Source: Porticoccus sp950063125 (GTDB lineage Bacteria > Pseudomonadota > Gammaproteobacteria > Pseudomonadales > Porticoccaceae). From it: 64,000 nucleotides of DNA. The DNA lies in the NCBI RefSeq assembly GCF_963973895.1, contig NZ_CAXBBF010000001.1; one strand, given 5' to 3'. How positions within the stretch are numbered: the first letter of the stretch is position 1; each line of letters begins with the position of its first letter. Made by a program: the position numbers and the translations under genes. Positions 15,132 through 23,874 of this stretch are shown here, one piece after another. The notes beneath the pieces were generated by a model. It made no database searches. It saw nothing but the letters and a program-made list of their open reading frames with translations, and was not told where the DNA came from.

Positions 15132-15809
15132 CTACCTATTACCAGTCACAGACAGTCGTGTTTGTGATTGGTAGTGATCGAAATCGTTTGAGTTAAAATA
15201 GTAAATCGAGCTGTTAGAGGAAACTATTTGGTCATTCGATGTAACTTGGGTAGTGATAATCACTTCAGTAATACTCTCGTCTGCCCGGTCAGCCCAGTAT
15301 TGATGGAGATCAGAAGCTGCAGACAAAGGGATTAAGGCCAAAGCTGGCTCACTCCAATTATTTGCGGAAGTGCCAAGGCCTGCCAGAAAGCTGAGAACAC
15401 CGGTACGATAGCCGGCTTTTGGGGGTAAGCTGTTTCTATCAATATGTTCTACAGTGTTGACATTGACTGCCAGCTTGTGATCTGCGCCAGATTCTGATAC
15501 TGAAATTTTTATTCCACGGTTAACCATCTCAGATGTCAGAAGATCTCTATAGGTATTGTCGAAAATACTTGAGCCTTTGCTCTTGCCATTACACTTAGAA
15601 GCAGTGCATGCCAGATAGACTATTCCGCTTGGAGGAAGCTTGGATGAAATCAGTTCAGCCTCATTAGCTGCTAGAACCTTCCAGTGATACGCTGCTTGCA
15701 GCTTTTGCTGGGTTGAATGGGGATATGATTTTGCTTCGGGGTACTCTGAGAATTTTCCGGCACACCCCGCCAAAAGCAAGATTAATAAACATCCTACAGT
15801 TTTTTTCAT
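15132..15809 (-). CDS. hypothetical lipoprotein, partner of the FlgO-like protein
   Basis: 225 aa. A signal peptide with lipobox LLAGC (Cys16) is followed by a chain with no recognised domain. It contains IVYLACTASKCNGKSKG, with two Cys five residues apart, and a mid-protein segment AGYRTGVLSFLAGLGTSANN of moderate hydrophobicity. It lies immediately upstream of the FlgO-like lipoprotein and probably shares its promoter; an outer-membrane partnership between the two is inference. Base composition is slightly richer in A+T than its neighbours. Confidence 0.65.
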   Translation of the reverse strand: MKKTVGCLLILLLAGCAGKFSEYPEAKSYPHSTQQKLQAAYHWKVLAANEAELISSKLPPSGIVYLACTASKCNGKSKGSSIFDNTYRDLLTSEMVNRGIKISVSESGADHKLAVNVNTVEHIDRNSLPPKAGYRTGVLSFLAGLGTSANNWSEPALALIPLSAASDLHQYWADRADESITEVIITTQVTSNDQIVSSNSSIYYFNSNDFDHYQSQTRLSVTGNR

Positions 15810-15912
15810 AGAAGTTCCCTCTCTCGATAATTATCAAGTGGATTGTTAAGCCTAAAAGGCCAATGGTCGTCCAGTATACTCACAACTTAAGGGCCAAACT
15901 AGTCCGGTATTT

Positions 15913-15993
15913 TTAAAGGGGTCGGTGACAATTGAGAATAGTTTTCAATTGTCACCGACCCCTTTAATAATATAATTGTCACCGACCCCTTTA
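15913..15993. repeat. perfect 23-bp inverted repeat plus a third copy, GGGGTCGGTGACAATTGA family
   Basis: Arms at 15913-15935 and 15945-15967 are perfect inverted copies separated by 9 nt, able to form a long hairpin. A third copy, in the orientation of the right arm, lies at 15973-15993. It is the same family as the island repeats at 5466-5953, with ATTGA in place of ACTGA. No gene lies between 15810 and 16264; this repeat and the next are the only structure I see there. Confidence 0.85.
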
Positions 15994-16002
15994 ATATAAG
16001 CC

Positions 16003-16154
16003 CGTAGGTTGGGGTGAGGAACGAACCCCAACGAAAAGGATGAAGAAAATCAATTGAATTGGAATAAATGCGTTATCGGCGTGCGGATACAAAAGGTGGG
16101 AGCTATTTTTTCACGGTAAATATTGTTGGGGTTCGTTCCTCACCCCAACCTACG
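16003..16154. repeat. 152-bp element with perfect 30-bp terminal inverted repeats
   Basis: Left arm 16003-16032 (CGTAGGTTGGGGTGAGGAAC then GAACCCCAAC) and right arm 16125-16154 are perfect inverted copies around 92 bp of non-coding DNA. Each arm also contains its own small palindrome (GTTGGGG/CCCCAAC). GTAGGTTGGG-type repeats are widespread non-autonomous elements in proteobacteria; no transposase is here. Confidence 0.85.
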
Positions 16155-16264
16155 AGCTATCCCTAGTTTTAAAACCGGAAACCCTAAAACAATTCAAACC
16201 TGGGAAGTTGTAGTGCTGCCCCAGTTTCTTTAACGTTCAGCTTTCAGTATCGGTATTTAACGAG

Positions 16265-17053
16265 ATGACCAATTCCAGTGCTATAGGCCTGTTTGATTCA
16301 GGCATTGGCGGGCTGTCAATTGCCCGAAAAGTCAGGGAGTTGTTGCCGAGTGAAAACATTCTGTATGTTGCAGATGCCCTTCATGCTCCCTATGGGGATA
16401 AAGAGGACAGCTTCCTGTTGGAACGAATGAGTGCTGTCACAGAGTTCCTGCTTTCCCGTGGTGCAAAGACGGTTGTTGTGGCATGCAATACGGCGACTAC
16501 GTCGGCCATTGCCAAGCTCAGGACTCAATACCCGGTTCCGATTATCGGTGTTGAGCCGGGGATCAAACCCGCTGCACTCTGTTCCCGCACTGGTGTGATT
16601 GGTGTCTTGGCGACGCCGGGAACGCTGAAAACACATTCTTTTGTTAATTTGGCGGAGCGCTACGCAAGCGGGGTGAAAGTTGAGCTCCAACCCTGTCCTG
16701 ATCTGGCTGCTCAAATAGAATCATTGAGTTTTGACAGTGACAGGACGATTGAACTGCTGAAGCGTTACATTTCCCCGCTTATTGAAAAAAAGGTCGATAC
16801 CATTATCCTCGGCTGCACACACTACAACCATGTGTCTCATTTGATTGCCGAGTTAGCGGGGCCCGATATCACCATCGTCAATACGGAAACAGCTGTGGCA
16901 AATCAGGTTGTTCGCAGGCTCACGGCCGAGGGATTGCTTGCAGCGGACAACCGTGTAGGACGTGATGAGTTCTGGACAAGTGGCGCCCTTGATATTTACC
17001 GCAACCAGATTGAAAAATTGTGGGGGCCGGGTGAACACGTCTTACAGCTTTAG
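16265..17053 (+). CDS. murI: glutamate racemase
   Basis: 262 aa. It converts L-glutamate to D-glutamate for peptidoglycan, independent of cofactor. It starts IGLFDSGIGGLSIARKV; the two catalytic Cys are in VVACNTATT and ILGCTHYNH, and the active-site Asp is in the first motif. Length and motif order are normal for MurI. It appears monocistronic, with repeats upstream and the LRAT-like gene about 200 bp downstream. Together with the D-glutamate cyclase-like genes at 49703 and 52882 it suggests that D-glutamate is both made and recycled in this organism. Confidence 0.97.
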   Translation: MTNSSAIGLFDSGIGGLSIARKVRELLPSENILYVADALHAPYGDKEDSFLLERMSAVTEFLLSRGAKTVVVACNTATTSAIAKLRTQYPVPIIGVEPGIKPAALCSRTGVIGVLATPGTLKTHSFVNLAERYASGVKVELQPCPDLAAQIESLSFDSDRTIELLKRYISPLIEKKVDTIILGCTHYNHVSHLIAELAGPDITIVNTETAVANQVVRRLTAEGLLAADNRVGRDEFWTSGALDIYRNQIEKLWGPGEHVLQL

Positions 17054-17254
17054 CCAGTTTGTCGCTGTTACTTTGCCGGTTAGCACTTTTGCTGTTTGAT
17101 GCCGGGTAGCTGGTGATCTATCAGTTTGTCCCTGTCGGCCACGAACGTCACGAACGTAATATCACGAACAGTAGCTGTGTCCTGTTAAGCTGCTATTATT
17201 TGGTAGTCCTTTATACGGGATTCTCCAAAGGGAAGCTGGACCTGGACCTGGCCT

Positions 17255-17779
17255 ATGGCACGCGGTGATCACATTTACGCTCTTCGCTTTGGTGGGATTT
17301 ATGCCCACCACGGTATTGATGCGGGCGACGGTACGGTAATCCATTACACCAGTGATCACTGGGTGACGCCTCGTCAGGTGCGGCGTACCAGTATGGACAG
17401 GTTTGCCCGGGGCGACGAGATTCATGTGCGGGATTACGAACAGTTTTTCGAGACGCTAAAAAGTGGCGATATTCTGGATCGTACCACCCGGGGCCTGAAT
17501 CGTCTGATGGACAATTTGCGAGGACTGAAAGCGGGCGAGCTGGATTTTTCAGAGGATGCGGTAATGCGGCGCGCCGAAAGCCGGTTGGGTGAATTTGCCT
17601 TTGATCTGGTGTTCAACAACTGTGAGCACTTCGCTACCTGGTGCAAAACCGGTATCAGCAACAGTGACCAGATTATTGATTTATGGCGTCAGGCGCTGAC
17701 CGGCAGTGGCTTTATGAAATACCGTGTTGGCGAAACCCTGACCAACTTTGTGGAACTGCCCTGGAAGCTGTTTCGCTAG
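17255..17779 (+). CDS. LRAT-domain (NlpC/P60-like) protein
   Basis: 174 aa. The start MARGDHIYALRFGGIYAHHG has the catalytic His of the LRAT fold, and NNCEHFATWCKTG carries the Asn-Cys nucleophile motif typical of LRAT/H-rev107-like proteins. Family members are thiol acyltransferases or phospholipases acting on lipids; bacterial ones are mostly uncharacterised. No signal peptide is seen. The 200 bp upstream carry repeated CACGAAC motifs (17143-17172) but no clear Shine-Dalgarno. It is convergent with argF, with stops 5 bp apart. Confidence 0.85.
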   Translation: MARGDHIYALRFGGIYAHHGIDAGDGTVIHYTSDHWVTPRQVRRTSMDRFARGDEIHVRDYEQFFETLKSGDILDRTTRGLNRLMDNLRGLKAGELDFSEDAVMRRAESRLGEFAFDLVFNNCEHFATWCKTGISNSDQIIDLWRQALTGSGFMKYRVGETLTNFVELPWKLFR

Positions 17780-17784
17780 GGCCT

Positions 17785-18708
17785 CTACTTCGACTTGTTG
17801 GTCCTTTCATTGAGCAGGAATTCAATCAGCGCCTTTTGTGCATGCAGGCGATTTTCTGCTTCATCCCAGACCACGGACCATTTTGATTCCAACATCGTTT
17901 CGCTGATTTCCAGGCCTCGATAGGCGGGCAGGCAGTGCATAAACAGGGCGTCCGGTGCCGCTTTCTGCATGATGTCTTCATTGACCTGAAAGCCCTGGAA
18001 GGCGCGTTCCCGGGATTTCTTTTCCTCTTCCTGGCCCATGGATGCCCAGGTGTCGGTGACCACCAGGTCCGCCCCGGTAATAGCCAACAGGGGATTGCGA
18101 ACAATGGATACCCGGTCGCTGAATTTCTTCAGCAGTGCCGCATCGGGTTCGTAGCCTTCGGGGCAGGCGATGACCAGTTCAAAATCCAGTCTGTCCGCAG
18201 CATTGATATAGGACTGGCACATGTTGTTGCCGTCGCCGATCCAGGCCACTCGCTTGCCGGCAATGCTGCCCCGGTGTTCCAGGTAGGTTTGCATGTCCGC
18301 CAGTAACTGGCAGGGATGAAAATCATCGGTCAGGGCGTTGATGACAGGTACTGAGGAGTTTTCAGCAAAGGTGATAATGCGGTCGTGACCAAAGGTGCGG
18401 ATCATAATGATATCCACCATTCTTGAGATCACCTTGGCTGAATCTTCAACCGGTTCACCGCGTCCCAGTTGTGTATCGTTGGGCGACAGGAACAGCGCGC
18501 TGCCCCCCAGCTGGGCCATGCCAGCCTCGAAGGAAACCCGGGTGCGAGTGGAGGACTTCTCAAAAATCATGGCCATGACTTTGCCGGAGAACGGATGGTC
18601 ATCCGTGCCTTTTTGGCGCTGAACCTTTAGCTCTGTCGCCCTTTGCAGGATCGCTTTCAACTCGTCTCTGGAGAGATCCTGCAAAGTAAGGAAGTGTCTT
18701 ATGGCCAT
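17785..18708 (-). CDS. argF: ornithine carbamoyltransferase
   Basis: 307 aa. It transfers carbamoyl from carbamoyl phosphate to ornithine, giving citrulline. The carbamoyl-phosphate loop STRTRVSFEAGM, HPCQLLADMQT and the ornithine-binding MHCLPAYRG are all present; length is normal. The stop of argD lies 6 bp before its start, so argD and argF form one operon. argG, the next step, is elsewhere in the window (28195). Confidence 0.97.
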   Translation of the reverse strand: MAIRHFLTLQDLSRDELKAILQRATELKVQRQKGTDDHPFSGKVMAMIFEKSSTRTRVSFEAGMAQLGGSALFLSPNDTQLGRGEPVEDSAKVISRMVDIIMIRTFGHDRIITFAENSSVPVINALTDDFHPCQLLADMQTYLEHRGSIAGKRVAWIGDGNNMCQSYINAADRLDFELVIACPEGYEPDAALLKKFSDRVSIVRNPLLAITGADLVVTDTWASMGQEEEKKSRERAFQGFQVNEDIMQKAAPDALFMHCLPAYRGLEISETMLESKWSVVWDEAENRLHAQKALIEFLLNERTNKSK

Positions 18709-18714
18709 AATTGG

Positions 18715-19884
18715 TTACCCCCGGGTGATCAGCTCACCCAGTATTTGAACGAGTTGATCTGCTTCGTCCTCGCTGATAATCAGCGTTGGCAGCAGTCTGA
18801 TGACGGACTGGGCAGTGACATTGATCAGCAGGCCTTTTGCGGCCGCCTCTGCCACCATTTCAGGGCAGGGTTCGCTCATCTCAATGGCCAGCATGAGGCC
18901 CTGGCCTCGTACTTCCACGACATTGGGGTGGTCGGCAAGACGCTCGACAAGACGCTGCTTTATATAATTGCCCATGGTGGCGGCCCGCTGGCAGAGGTTC
19001 TGGTCGAGGATGGTACTGACAGTGGCCAGCGCCGCTGCACATGCCAGGGGATTACCTCCGAAGGTGGTGCCGTGACTGCCGGGTTGCATCAGGTCAGCGG
19101 CTTTGTCACCAGCCAGGCAGGCACCGATAGGTACCCCGTTGCCCAGCCCTTTGGCCGTTGTCACAACGTCGGGCAGCAGGTTGGCGTGCTGGTAATTAAA
19201 GTACTGCCCGGTTCGTCCATTGCCGGTCTGGATTTCGTCCAGCATCAGCAGCCAGTCATATTGATCACAGATTTCCCGCAACCCGGGTAAATAATTGTCT
19301 GCGGGAACACGTATGCCGCCTTCCCCCTGGATGGGTTCGACCAGAATGGCCACCACATTGCGATTATTTTTGGCGATGGTGTGCAACGATTCCAGATCGT
19401 TGTGGGGTGCCCGTACAAAGCCGCCCACCAGTGGTTCAAAACCCGCCTGCACCTTGCGGTTGCCGGTGGCTGAGAGTGTTGCCATGGTGCGTCCATGAAA
19501 CGCGTTTTCCATGACAATAATGGTGGGCTGATCCACCCCTTTGCTGTGGCCAAACAGGCGCGCCAGCTTGATGGCGGCTTCATTGGCTTCGGCCCCGGAA
19601 TTGCAAAAAAACAGTTTGCTCAGGCCGGAGATGCTGTGCAGCTGTTCGGCCAGCGCTTCCTGCACGGGTATGTTGTAGAGATTTGAACAATGAACCAGCG
19701 TGGCAGCCTGCTCCGCAATGGCCTTGGTCACCAACGGATGTGCATGACCCAGTCCACAGACGGCAATACCGGAAATGGCATCCAGATAACGGCGACCCTG
19801 ATCATCCCATACCCAGGACCCTTGACCCCGGGTAAGGGTAATTTTTCTGGTACCATAATTGTTCATTAATGCGTCACTGGTCAT
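18715..19884 (-). CDS. argD: acetylornithine aminotransferase
   Basis: 389 aa from the ATG at 19884, which has GGAAGAG seven bases upstream; the frame is open 28 codons further but lacks a ribosome site. A class III PLP aminotransferase: NSGAEANEAAIKLAR, AFHGRTMATLSATG, LDEIQTGNGRTG and the PLP lysine in TTAKGLGNGVPIGA. It catalyses the N-acetylornithine step of arginine synthesis and may also serve lysine synthesis. First gene of argDF, with a candidate promoter and operator upstream. Confidence 0.97.
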   Translation of the reverse strand: MTSDALMNNYGTRKITLTRGQGSWVWDDQGRRYLDAISGIAVCGLGHAHPLVTKAIAEQAATLVHCSNLYNIPVQEALAEQLHSISGLSKLFFCNSGAEANEAAIKLARLFGHSKGVDQPTIIVMENAFHGRTMATLSATGNRKVQAGFEPLVGGFVRAPHNDLESLHTIAKNNRNVVAILVEPIQGEGGIRVPADNYLPGLREICDQYDWLLMLDEIQTGNGRTGQYFNYQHANLLPDVVTTAKGLGNGVPIGACLAGDKAADLMQPGSHGTTFGGNPLACAAALATVSTILDQNLCQRAATMGNYIKQRLVERLADHPNVVEVRGQGLMLAIEMSEPCPEMVAEAAAKGLLINVTAQSVIRLLPTLIISEDEADQLVQILGELITRG

Positions 19885-19941
19885 GATCTCTTCCAAAACA
19901 AAAAAAGGCAGACGCGAGTTGCGCTGCCCTGGAGCAGGGAT

Positions 19942-19988
19942 ATTATAGTGGTTTTGCCCTGTTCGCAACGACCTGCATTGTTGCGAAC
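19942..19988 (-). promoter_or_regulatory. candidate argDF promoter with 9-bp inverted repeat
   Basis: On the minus strand a -10 TATAAT lies at 19942-19947 and a -35-like TTGCGA at 19963-19968 (15-bp spacer). A perfect inverted repeat, GTTCGCAAC / GTTGCGAAC with a 10-bp spacer, covers 19961-19988 and overlaps the -35. It does not look like an ArgR box; the binding protein is unknown. Confidence 0.5.
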
Positions 19989-20074
19989 TCTGCGCTACGA
20001 GACCGCTTGCAGATTGCCCCCGGTCAAATGTTTTTTCGGGCAGGTGGTTTTAGATTGATGGACAGTGGAGTAAA

Positions 20075-20099
20075 ATAGTTGACTGTAATAGTCGGCTAT
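20075..20099 (+). promoter_or_regulatory. IscR type-1 binding site and promoter of grxD
   Basis: The 25-bp palindrome ATAGTTGACT-GTAAT-AGTCGGCTAT, 38 bp before grxD, matches the IscR type-1 consensus at every defined position. TTGACT at 20079-20084 can serve as -35 and TTTATT at 20102-20107 as -10 (17-bp spacing), so holo-IscR would repress the promoter when Fe-S clusters are plentiful. Confidence 0.8.
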
Positions 20100-20136
20100 T
20101 CTTTATTGCCCCAATTTCAGTCAGAGGTTTATTTCA

Positions 20137-20472
20137 ATGGATATTATGGAAACCATTCGTGAGCAGGTGGAAGGGAACCCCGTCATTTTATACATGAAAG
20201 GCTCCCCCAATCAGCCCCAATGCGGTTTTTCAGCCCGCACGGTTGAGGCATTGATGGCCTGCGGAGAGCGCTTCGCCTATGTCGATATTCTGGAAAACCC
20301 GGACATCCGTGCTAATCTGCCAAAATACGCCAACTGGCCTACCTTTCCCCAGCTATGGGTTAATGGTGAGCTGATTGGCGGTTGTGACATCATTGCTGAC
20401 ATGCACCAGAAAGGTGAATTGGCTCCGTTGGTGCAGGATGCCGCCCAGAGTGGACAGAAAGCTGCCGAGTAG
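20137..20472 (+). CDS. grxD: monothiol glutaredoxin Grx4 (GrxD)
   Basis: 111 aa. It carries the CGFS active site (QCGFSARTVEAL), WPTFPQLWVNGELIGGCDI and an ILYMKGSP strand. Monothiol CGFS glutaredoxins bind a 2Fe-2S cluster with glutathione and hand it on during Fe-S assembly, often with BolA proteins. The upstream IscR type-1 site ties it to Fe-S homeostasis. It appears to be transcribed alone; the peroxiredoxin follows after 162 bp. Confidence 0.97.
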   Translation: MDIMETIREQVEGNPVILYMKGSPNQPQCGFSARTVEALMACGERFAYVDILENPDIRANLPKYANWPTFPQLWVNGELIGGCDIIADMHQKGELAPLVQDAAQSGQKAAE

Positions 20473-20634
20473 GCAAGGGCCCGGTCATTAAACAGGGCTT
20501 ATGGTGCTTATAGCTAATTACAATGAGACACAAAAAACTGATTGTGTAAGATTGAGATAAGAGTTTCGAGCACGGGCTGCGACAGGTAGCCCCTACATTC
20601 CTTCAGAAAAACAGACCATTTAAGGAGTTAGATC

Positions 20635-21240
20635 ATGGGTGTATTAGTAGGTAAAGCAGCACCGGATTTTACGGCTGGTGCAGTACTGGGTAACGGTGAA
20701 ATCGTTGATGCGTTTACGCTGTCAGACAACATCAAGGGCAAGAAAGCCGTTGTATTTTTCTATCCACTGGATTTCACCTTTGTTTGCCCATCAGAGCTGA
20801 TCGCATTTGATCACCGCCTGGAAGAATTCAAAAAACGTGGTGTGGAAGTTATTGGTGTCTCCATTGACTCGGTATTTACCCACAATGCCTGGAGAAATAC
20901 ACCCGTTGATGCAGGTGGTATCGGCCAGGTTAAATATCCGCTGGTAGCCGACGTCAAGCACGAAATCTGCCGGGCCTACGATGTTGAATTTGATGAAGCC
21001 GGTGTTGCTTTCCGTGGCTCCTTCCTGATCGATGAGGACGGCGTTGTGCGCCATCAGATCGTCAATGACCTCCCGCTGGGTCGCGATATCGATGAAATGT
21101 TGCGTATTGTCGACGCGTTGTCCTTCCACCAGAAACACGGTGAAGTTTGCCCCGCCGGCTGGAAAGAAGGTGACAAGGGTATGGATGCTTCGCCCACTGG
21201 TGTGGCTTCCTATCTTGCCGAAAATTCAGACAAGCTCTGA
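20635..21240 (+). CDS. 2-Cys peroxiredoxin (AhpC/TSA family)
   Basis: 201 aa. The peroxidatic Cys is in LDFTFVCPSELIAF and the resolving Cys in GEVCPAGW, so this is a typical 2-Cys peroxiredoxin that reduces hydrogen peroxide and organic peroxides with thioredoxin or AhpF. No AhpF is adjacent. A strong AAGGAG lies before the ATG. Upstream, ACACAA-N8-TTGTGT (20528-20547) is an unassigned inverted repeat. A strong terminator follows. Confidence 0.95.
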   Translation: MGVLVGKAAPDFTAGAVLGNGEIVDAFTLSDNIKGKKAVVFFYPLDFTFVCPSELIAFDHRLEEFKKRGVEVIGVSIDSVFTHNAWRNTPVDAGGIGQVKYPLVADVKHEICRAYDVEFDEAGVAFRGSFLIDEDGVVRHQIVNDLPLGRDIDEMLRIVDALSFHQKHGEVCPAGWKEGDKGMDASPTGVASYLAENSDKL

Positions 21241-21263
21241 TACGCAAGTCGTCTCTGAAAAAA

Positions 21264-21293
21264 CCGCAGAAGGTGACTTCTGCGGTTTTTTTT
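21264..21293 (+). terminator. terminator of the peroxiredoxin gene
   Basis: Perfect arms CCGCAGAAG / CTTCTGCGG with a GTGA loop and eight T, 23 bp after the stop. Confidence 0.95.
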
Positions 21294-21322
21294 GGCTCAT
21301 TAGATAATAGAGGGCTTGGGTG

Positions 21323-21529
21323 ATGGATGAAGATCGTCTGGTGGAGATCGAAACCAGGTTGGCCTTTCAGGAGGACACCCTGCAGCAGTTAAACGATGTG
21401 ATTTGCCGACAACAGGATCAGATCGACCGGTTGGCTGCCAGCGCTGAAGCATTGCGCGGGCAACTAGGCGAGATCGCTGCCAAGTTGCCAGATGAAGAGG
21501 GCGAAGATGAGAAGCCACCACACTACTAG
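21323..21529 (+). CDS. slyX: SlyX family protein
   Basis: 68 aa. Starts MDEDRLVEIETRLAFQED; a coiled coil (TLQQLNDVICRQQDQIDRLA) fills most of the chain and it ends in the SlyX-type PPHY. SlyX is a small cytosolic coiled-coil protein of unknown function. The ATG at 21323 is preferred over the GTG one codon upstream because of spacing to AGGG. It lies between two terminators, so it is transcribed alone. Confidence 0.9.
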   Translation: MDEDRLVEIETRLAFQEDTLQQLNDVICRQQDQIDRLAASAEALRGQLGEIAAKLPDEEGEDEKPPHY

Positions 21530-21560
21530 TTGGTGTGGATCAGTGCTGTTTGCAGTCATT

Positions 21561-21588
21561 AAAAAACGCGGCAGAAGCCGCGTTTTTT
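21561..21588. terminator. bidirectional terminator between slyX and maeB
   Basis: Arms AAAAAACGCGGC / GCCGCGTTTTTT with an AGAA loop, with T-runs on both strands. It serves slyX (plus) and maeB (minus, stop at 21604). Confidence 0.95.
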
Positions 21589-21603
21589 ATGGTGCGGAAT
21601 TTC

Positions 21604-23874
21604 TCACTCGTGTTTTGAGGTGATGTCCGCTCCGATTAACGCTGTCATGTTCAGAATACCTCGTCCGGAGACAGACGGAATCAGGATATGGGCCGGTTTG
21701 TCGAAGCCGAACAGGAAAGGCCCAACCAATCGGGCATTGGTCAGTGAGCGCAACAGGCCAAGGGTGATGCTGGCCGCATCCATATTGGGCATGATCAGTA
21801 CATTGGCCTGTCCCTGCAGGTTGGCATTCTGGTAGGTCCTGCCGCGCAGGGTTTCGTTCATGGCGGACATGGCGTGCATTTCGCCCTCGATCTGGACATC
21901 GGGCAATTGCTCGCGCAATTGCTCGGCGGCCCGTTTCATCTTGTGGGCAGAGTGGTCATCGTAAGTCCCGAAATTGGAGTGCGAGAGCAGTGCCACTTTT
22001 GGTGCTATACCAAAACCTTTGACGAAGTTGATGGTGTTCAGTGCGGTGGCGACGATCTGTTCTTCGGTGGGATCCACATTGACAAATGGATCGGCAAGGA
22101 ACAGAGGTCCATCCTCCATCAGTAGCACGCAGACTGATGACATTTCAGTGGTGCTGCTCTGGGGCAGAATGCTGCTGATGTCTTTCAGGTGCTTGTCGAA
22201 ACGACCGACCTTGCCGCATATCAATCCGTCGGCATCACCGAGGGCGACCATAATTGCTGCCAGTGCTGTGTTGTTGGTGTGCACTGTGTTTTGGGCGGCT
22301 TCCACGGAAACGCCGGATCGTCCCACGCGCTGGTGGTAGAACTGCCAGTAGTTCTGGTGGTGATCACCTTCTTCCGGATTGAAAATCTCGATGTCGGTGC
22401 CGATTTTAATACGGAGCCCCATTTCCTGGATTTTGCGCTCGATCACGCTGGGGCGACCGATCAGGATTGGCTTGGCAACTTTCTCATCCACAATACCCTG
22501 CATGGCGCGCAAAACGTCGTCGTTCTCTCCCTCGGCATAGGCAATGCGCGATGGCTGACGGCGGGCCAGTTCTATCATTGGTTGCATGAACAGGCGACTG
22601 CGGCTTACGTAAGAGTGGAGTTTGTTGCGGTAGGCCTCCATATCCTCGATAGGGCGGGTGGCGACGCCGCTTTCCATGGCAGCTTTGACCACCGCCAGGG
22701 GGACTTCCTCGATCAGGCGCGGGTCGAAGGGTTTGGGGATCAGGTATTCCGGGCCGAATTTCAATACTTCATCGGCGTAGGCCTCTGCTACGGCTTCCGA
22801 TGGTTCGCGGTGAACCAGATCGGCGATGGCTTTTACGCAGGCCTGCTTCATGGCGTCATTGATGACGGTGGCGCCGCAGTCGAGGGCGCCGCGGAAAATG
22901 AACGGAAAGCAGAGTACGTTATTGACCTGATTAGGGTAGTCCGAACGACCGGTGGCCAGGATGGCATCCGGGCGGGCGGCCTTGGCAATCTCAGGCATGA
23001 TTTCGGGGGTGGGGTTGGACATGGCGAGAATCAACGGGTTGGGTGCCATTTTCTTGACCATGTCGACCTTAAGGATGCCGGGGCCGGACAAGCCCAGAAA
23101 CAGGTCTGCGCCGTCGATGGCATCGTCCAGGGTGCGGTCCTCAGTCTCTACCGCATAGCTTTCTTTCCAGGGGTTCATCCCTTCTGTACGGCCTTTGTAG
23201 ATGACCCCGTTGCGGTCGATCATTCGAATATTGGCTTTTTGCAGTCCCATGCTGACCAGCAAATCCACGCAGGCGATGCTGGCCGCTCCGGCACCGGTTA
23301 CCACCAGTTTGATGTCTTCAATGTTTTTGTTGACGATCCTGAGCCCGTTGTAGACCGCTGCGGCTGAAACAATGGCCGTGCCGTGTTGATCGTCGTGAAA
23401 AACCGGGATATTCATGCGCTCCCTGAGTTTTCGCTCCACCAGAAAGCACTCGGGAGCCTTGATATCCTCAAGGTTGATGCCGCCAAAGGTGGGTTCCAGC
23501 GAGGCAATGGTGTCCACCAGCTTGTCCACATCGGTTTCATCAATTTCAATATCAAACACGTCGATATTGGCAAATTTCTTGAACAGAACTGCCTTGCCTT
23601 CCATCACGGGTTTGGCGGCCAGTGGACCGATATTGCCCAACCCCAGCACAGCGGTGCCATTTGTAATGACAGCCACCAGGTTGCCCCGTGCTGTGACATT
23701 CGCCACTTCCGTGGGGTTTTTTACAATGGCCCCGCAGGCATAGGCAACACCCGGAGAATAGGCCTGAGAAAGGTCGCGCTTGTTCGCGAGCGGTTTGGTC
23801 GGGCGAATTTCGATTTTCCCCGGAACGGGGTGGGTATGGTAACGCAGGGCACTTTCTTTGAATGAGTCAGCCAT
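21604..23874 (-). CDS. maeB: NADP-type malic enzyme with phosphotransacetylase-like C-terminal domain
   Basis: 756 aa. Residues 1 to about 430 are malic enzyme: AYSPGVAYACG, the catalytic Lys in PVMEGKAVLFKK, the metal site FHDDQHGTAIV and the Rossmann loop VTGAGAASIAC. The remainder (from about IAYAEGENDDVLRAM) is a phosphate acetyl/butyryltransferase-like domain, usually catalytically silent and regulatory, responding to acetyl-CoA. It decarboxylates malate to pyruvate with NADPH production. Monocistronic, with a shared terminator to the left and a palindrome 58 bp upstream of its start. Confidence 0.97.
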   Translation of the reverse strand: MADSFKESALRYHTHPVPGKIEIRPTKPLANKRDLSQAYSPGVAYACGAIVKNPTEVANVTARGNLVAVITNGTAVLGLGNIGPLAAKPVMEGKAVLFKKFANIDVFDIEIDETDVDKLVDTIASLEPTFGGINLEDIKAPECFLVERKLRERMNIPVFHDDQHGTAIVSAAAVYNGLRIVNKNIEDIKLVVTGAGAASIACVDLLVSMGLQKANIRMIDRNGVIYKGRTEGMNPWKESYAVETEDRTLDDAIDGADLFLGLSGPGILKVDMVKKMAPNPLILAMSNPTPEIMPEIAKAARPDAILATGRSDYPNQVNNVLCFPFIFRGALDCGATVINDAMKQACVKAIADLVHREPSEAVAEAYADEVLKFGPEYLIPKPFDPRLIEEVPLAVVKAAMESGVATRPIEDMEAYRNKLHSYVSRSRLFMQPMIELARRQPSRIAYAEGENDDVLRAMQGIVDEKVAKPILIGRPSVIERKIQEMGLRIKIGTDIEIFNPEEGDHHQNYWQFYHQRVGRSGVSVEAAQNTVHTNNTALAAIMVALGDADGLICGKVGRFDKHLKDISSILPQSSTTEMSSVCVLLMEDGPLFLADPFVNVDPTEEQIVATALNTINFVKGFGIAPKVALLSHSNFGTYDDHSAHKMKRAAEQLREQLPDVQIEGEMHAMSAMNETLRGRTYQNANLQGQANVLIMPNMDAASITLGLLRSLTNARLVGPFLFGFDKPAHILIPSVSGRGILNMTALIGADITSKHE

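Noticed and set aside
22189..23367. A 392-codon open frame on the plus strand inside maeB
   Set aside because: It is antisense to a fully conserved malic enzyme, has no ribosome site and its composition reflects the codon bias of maeB.
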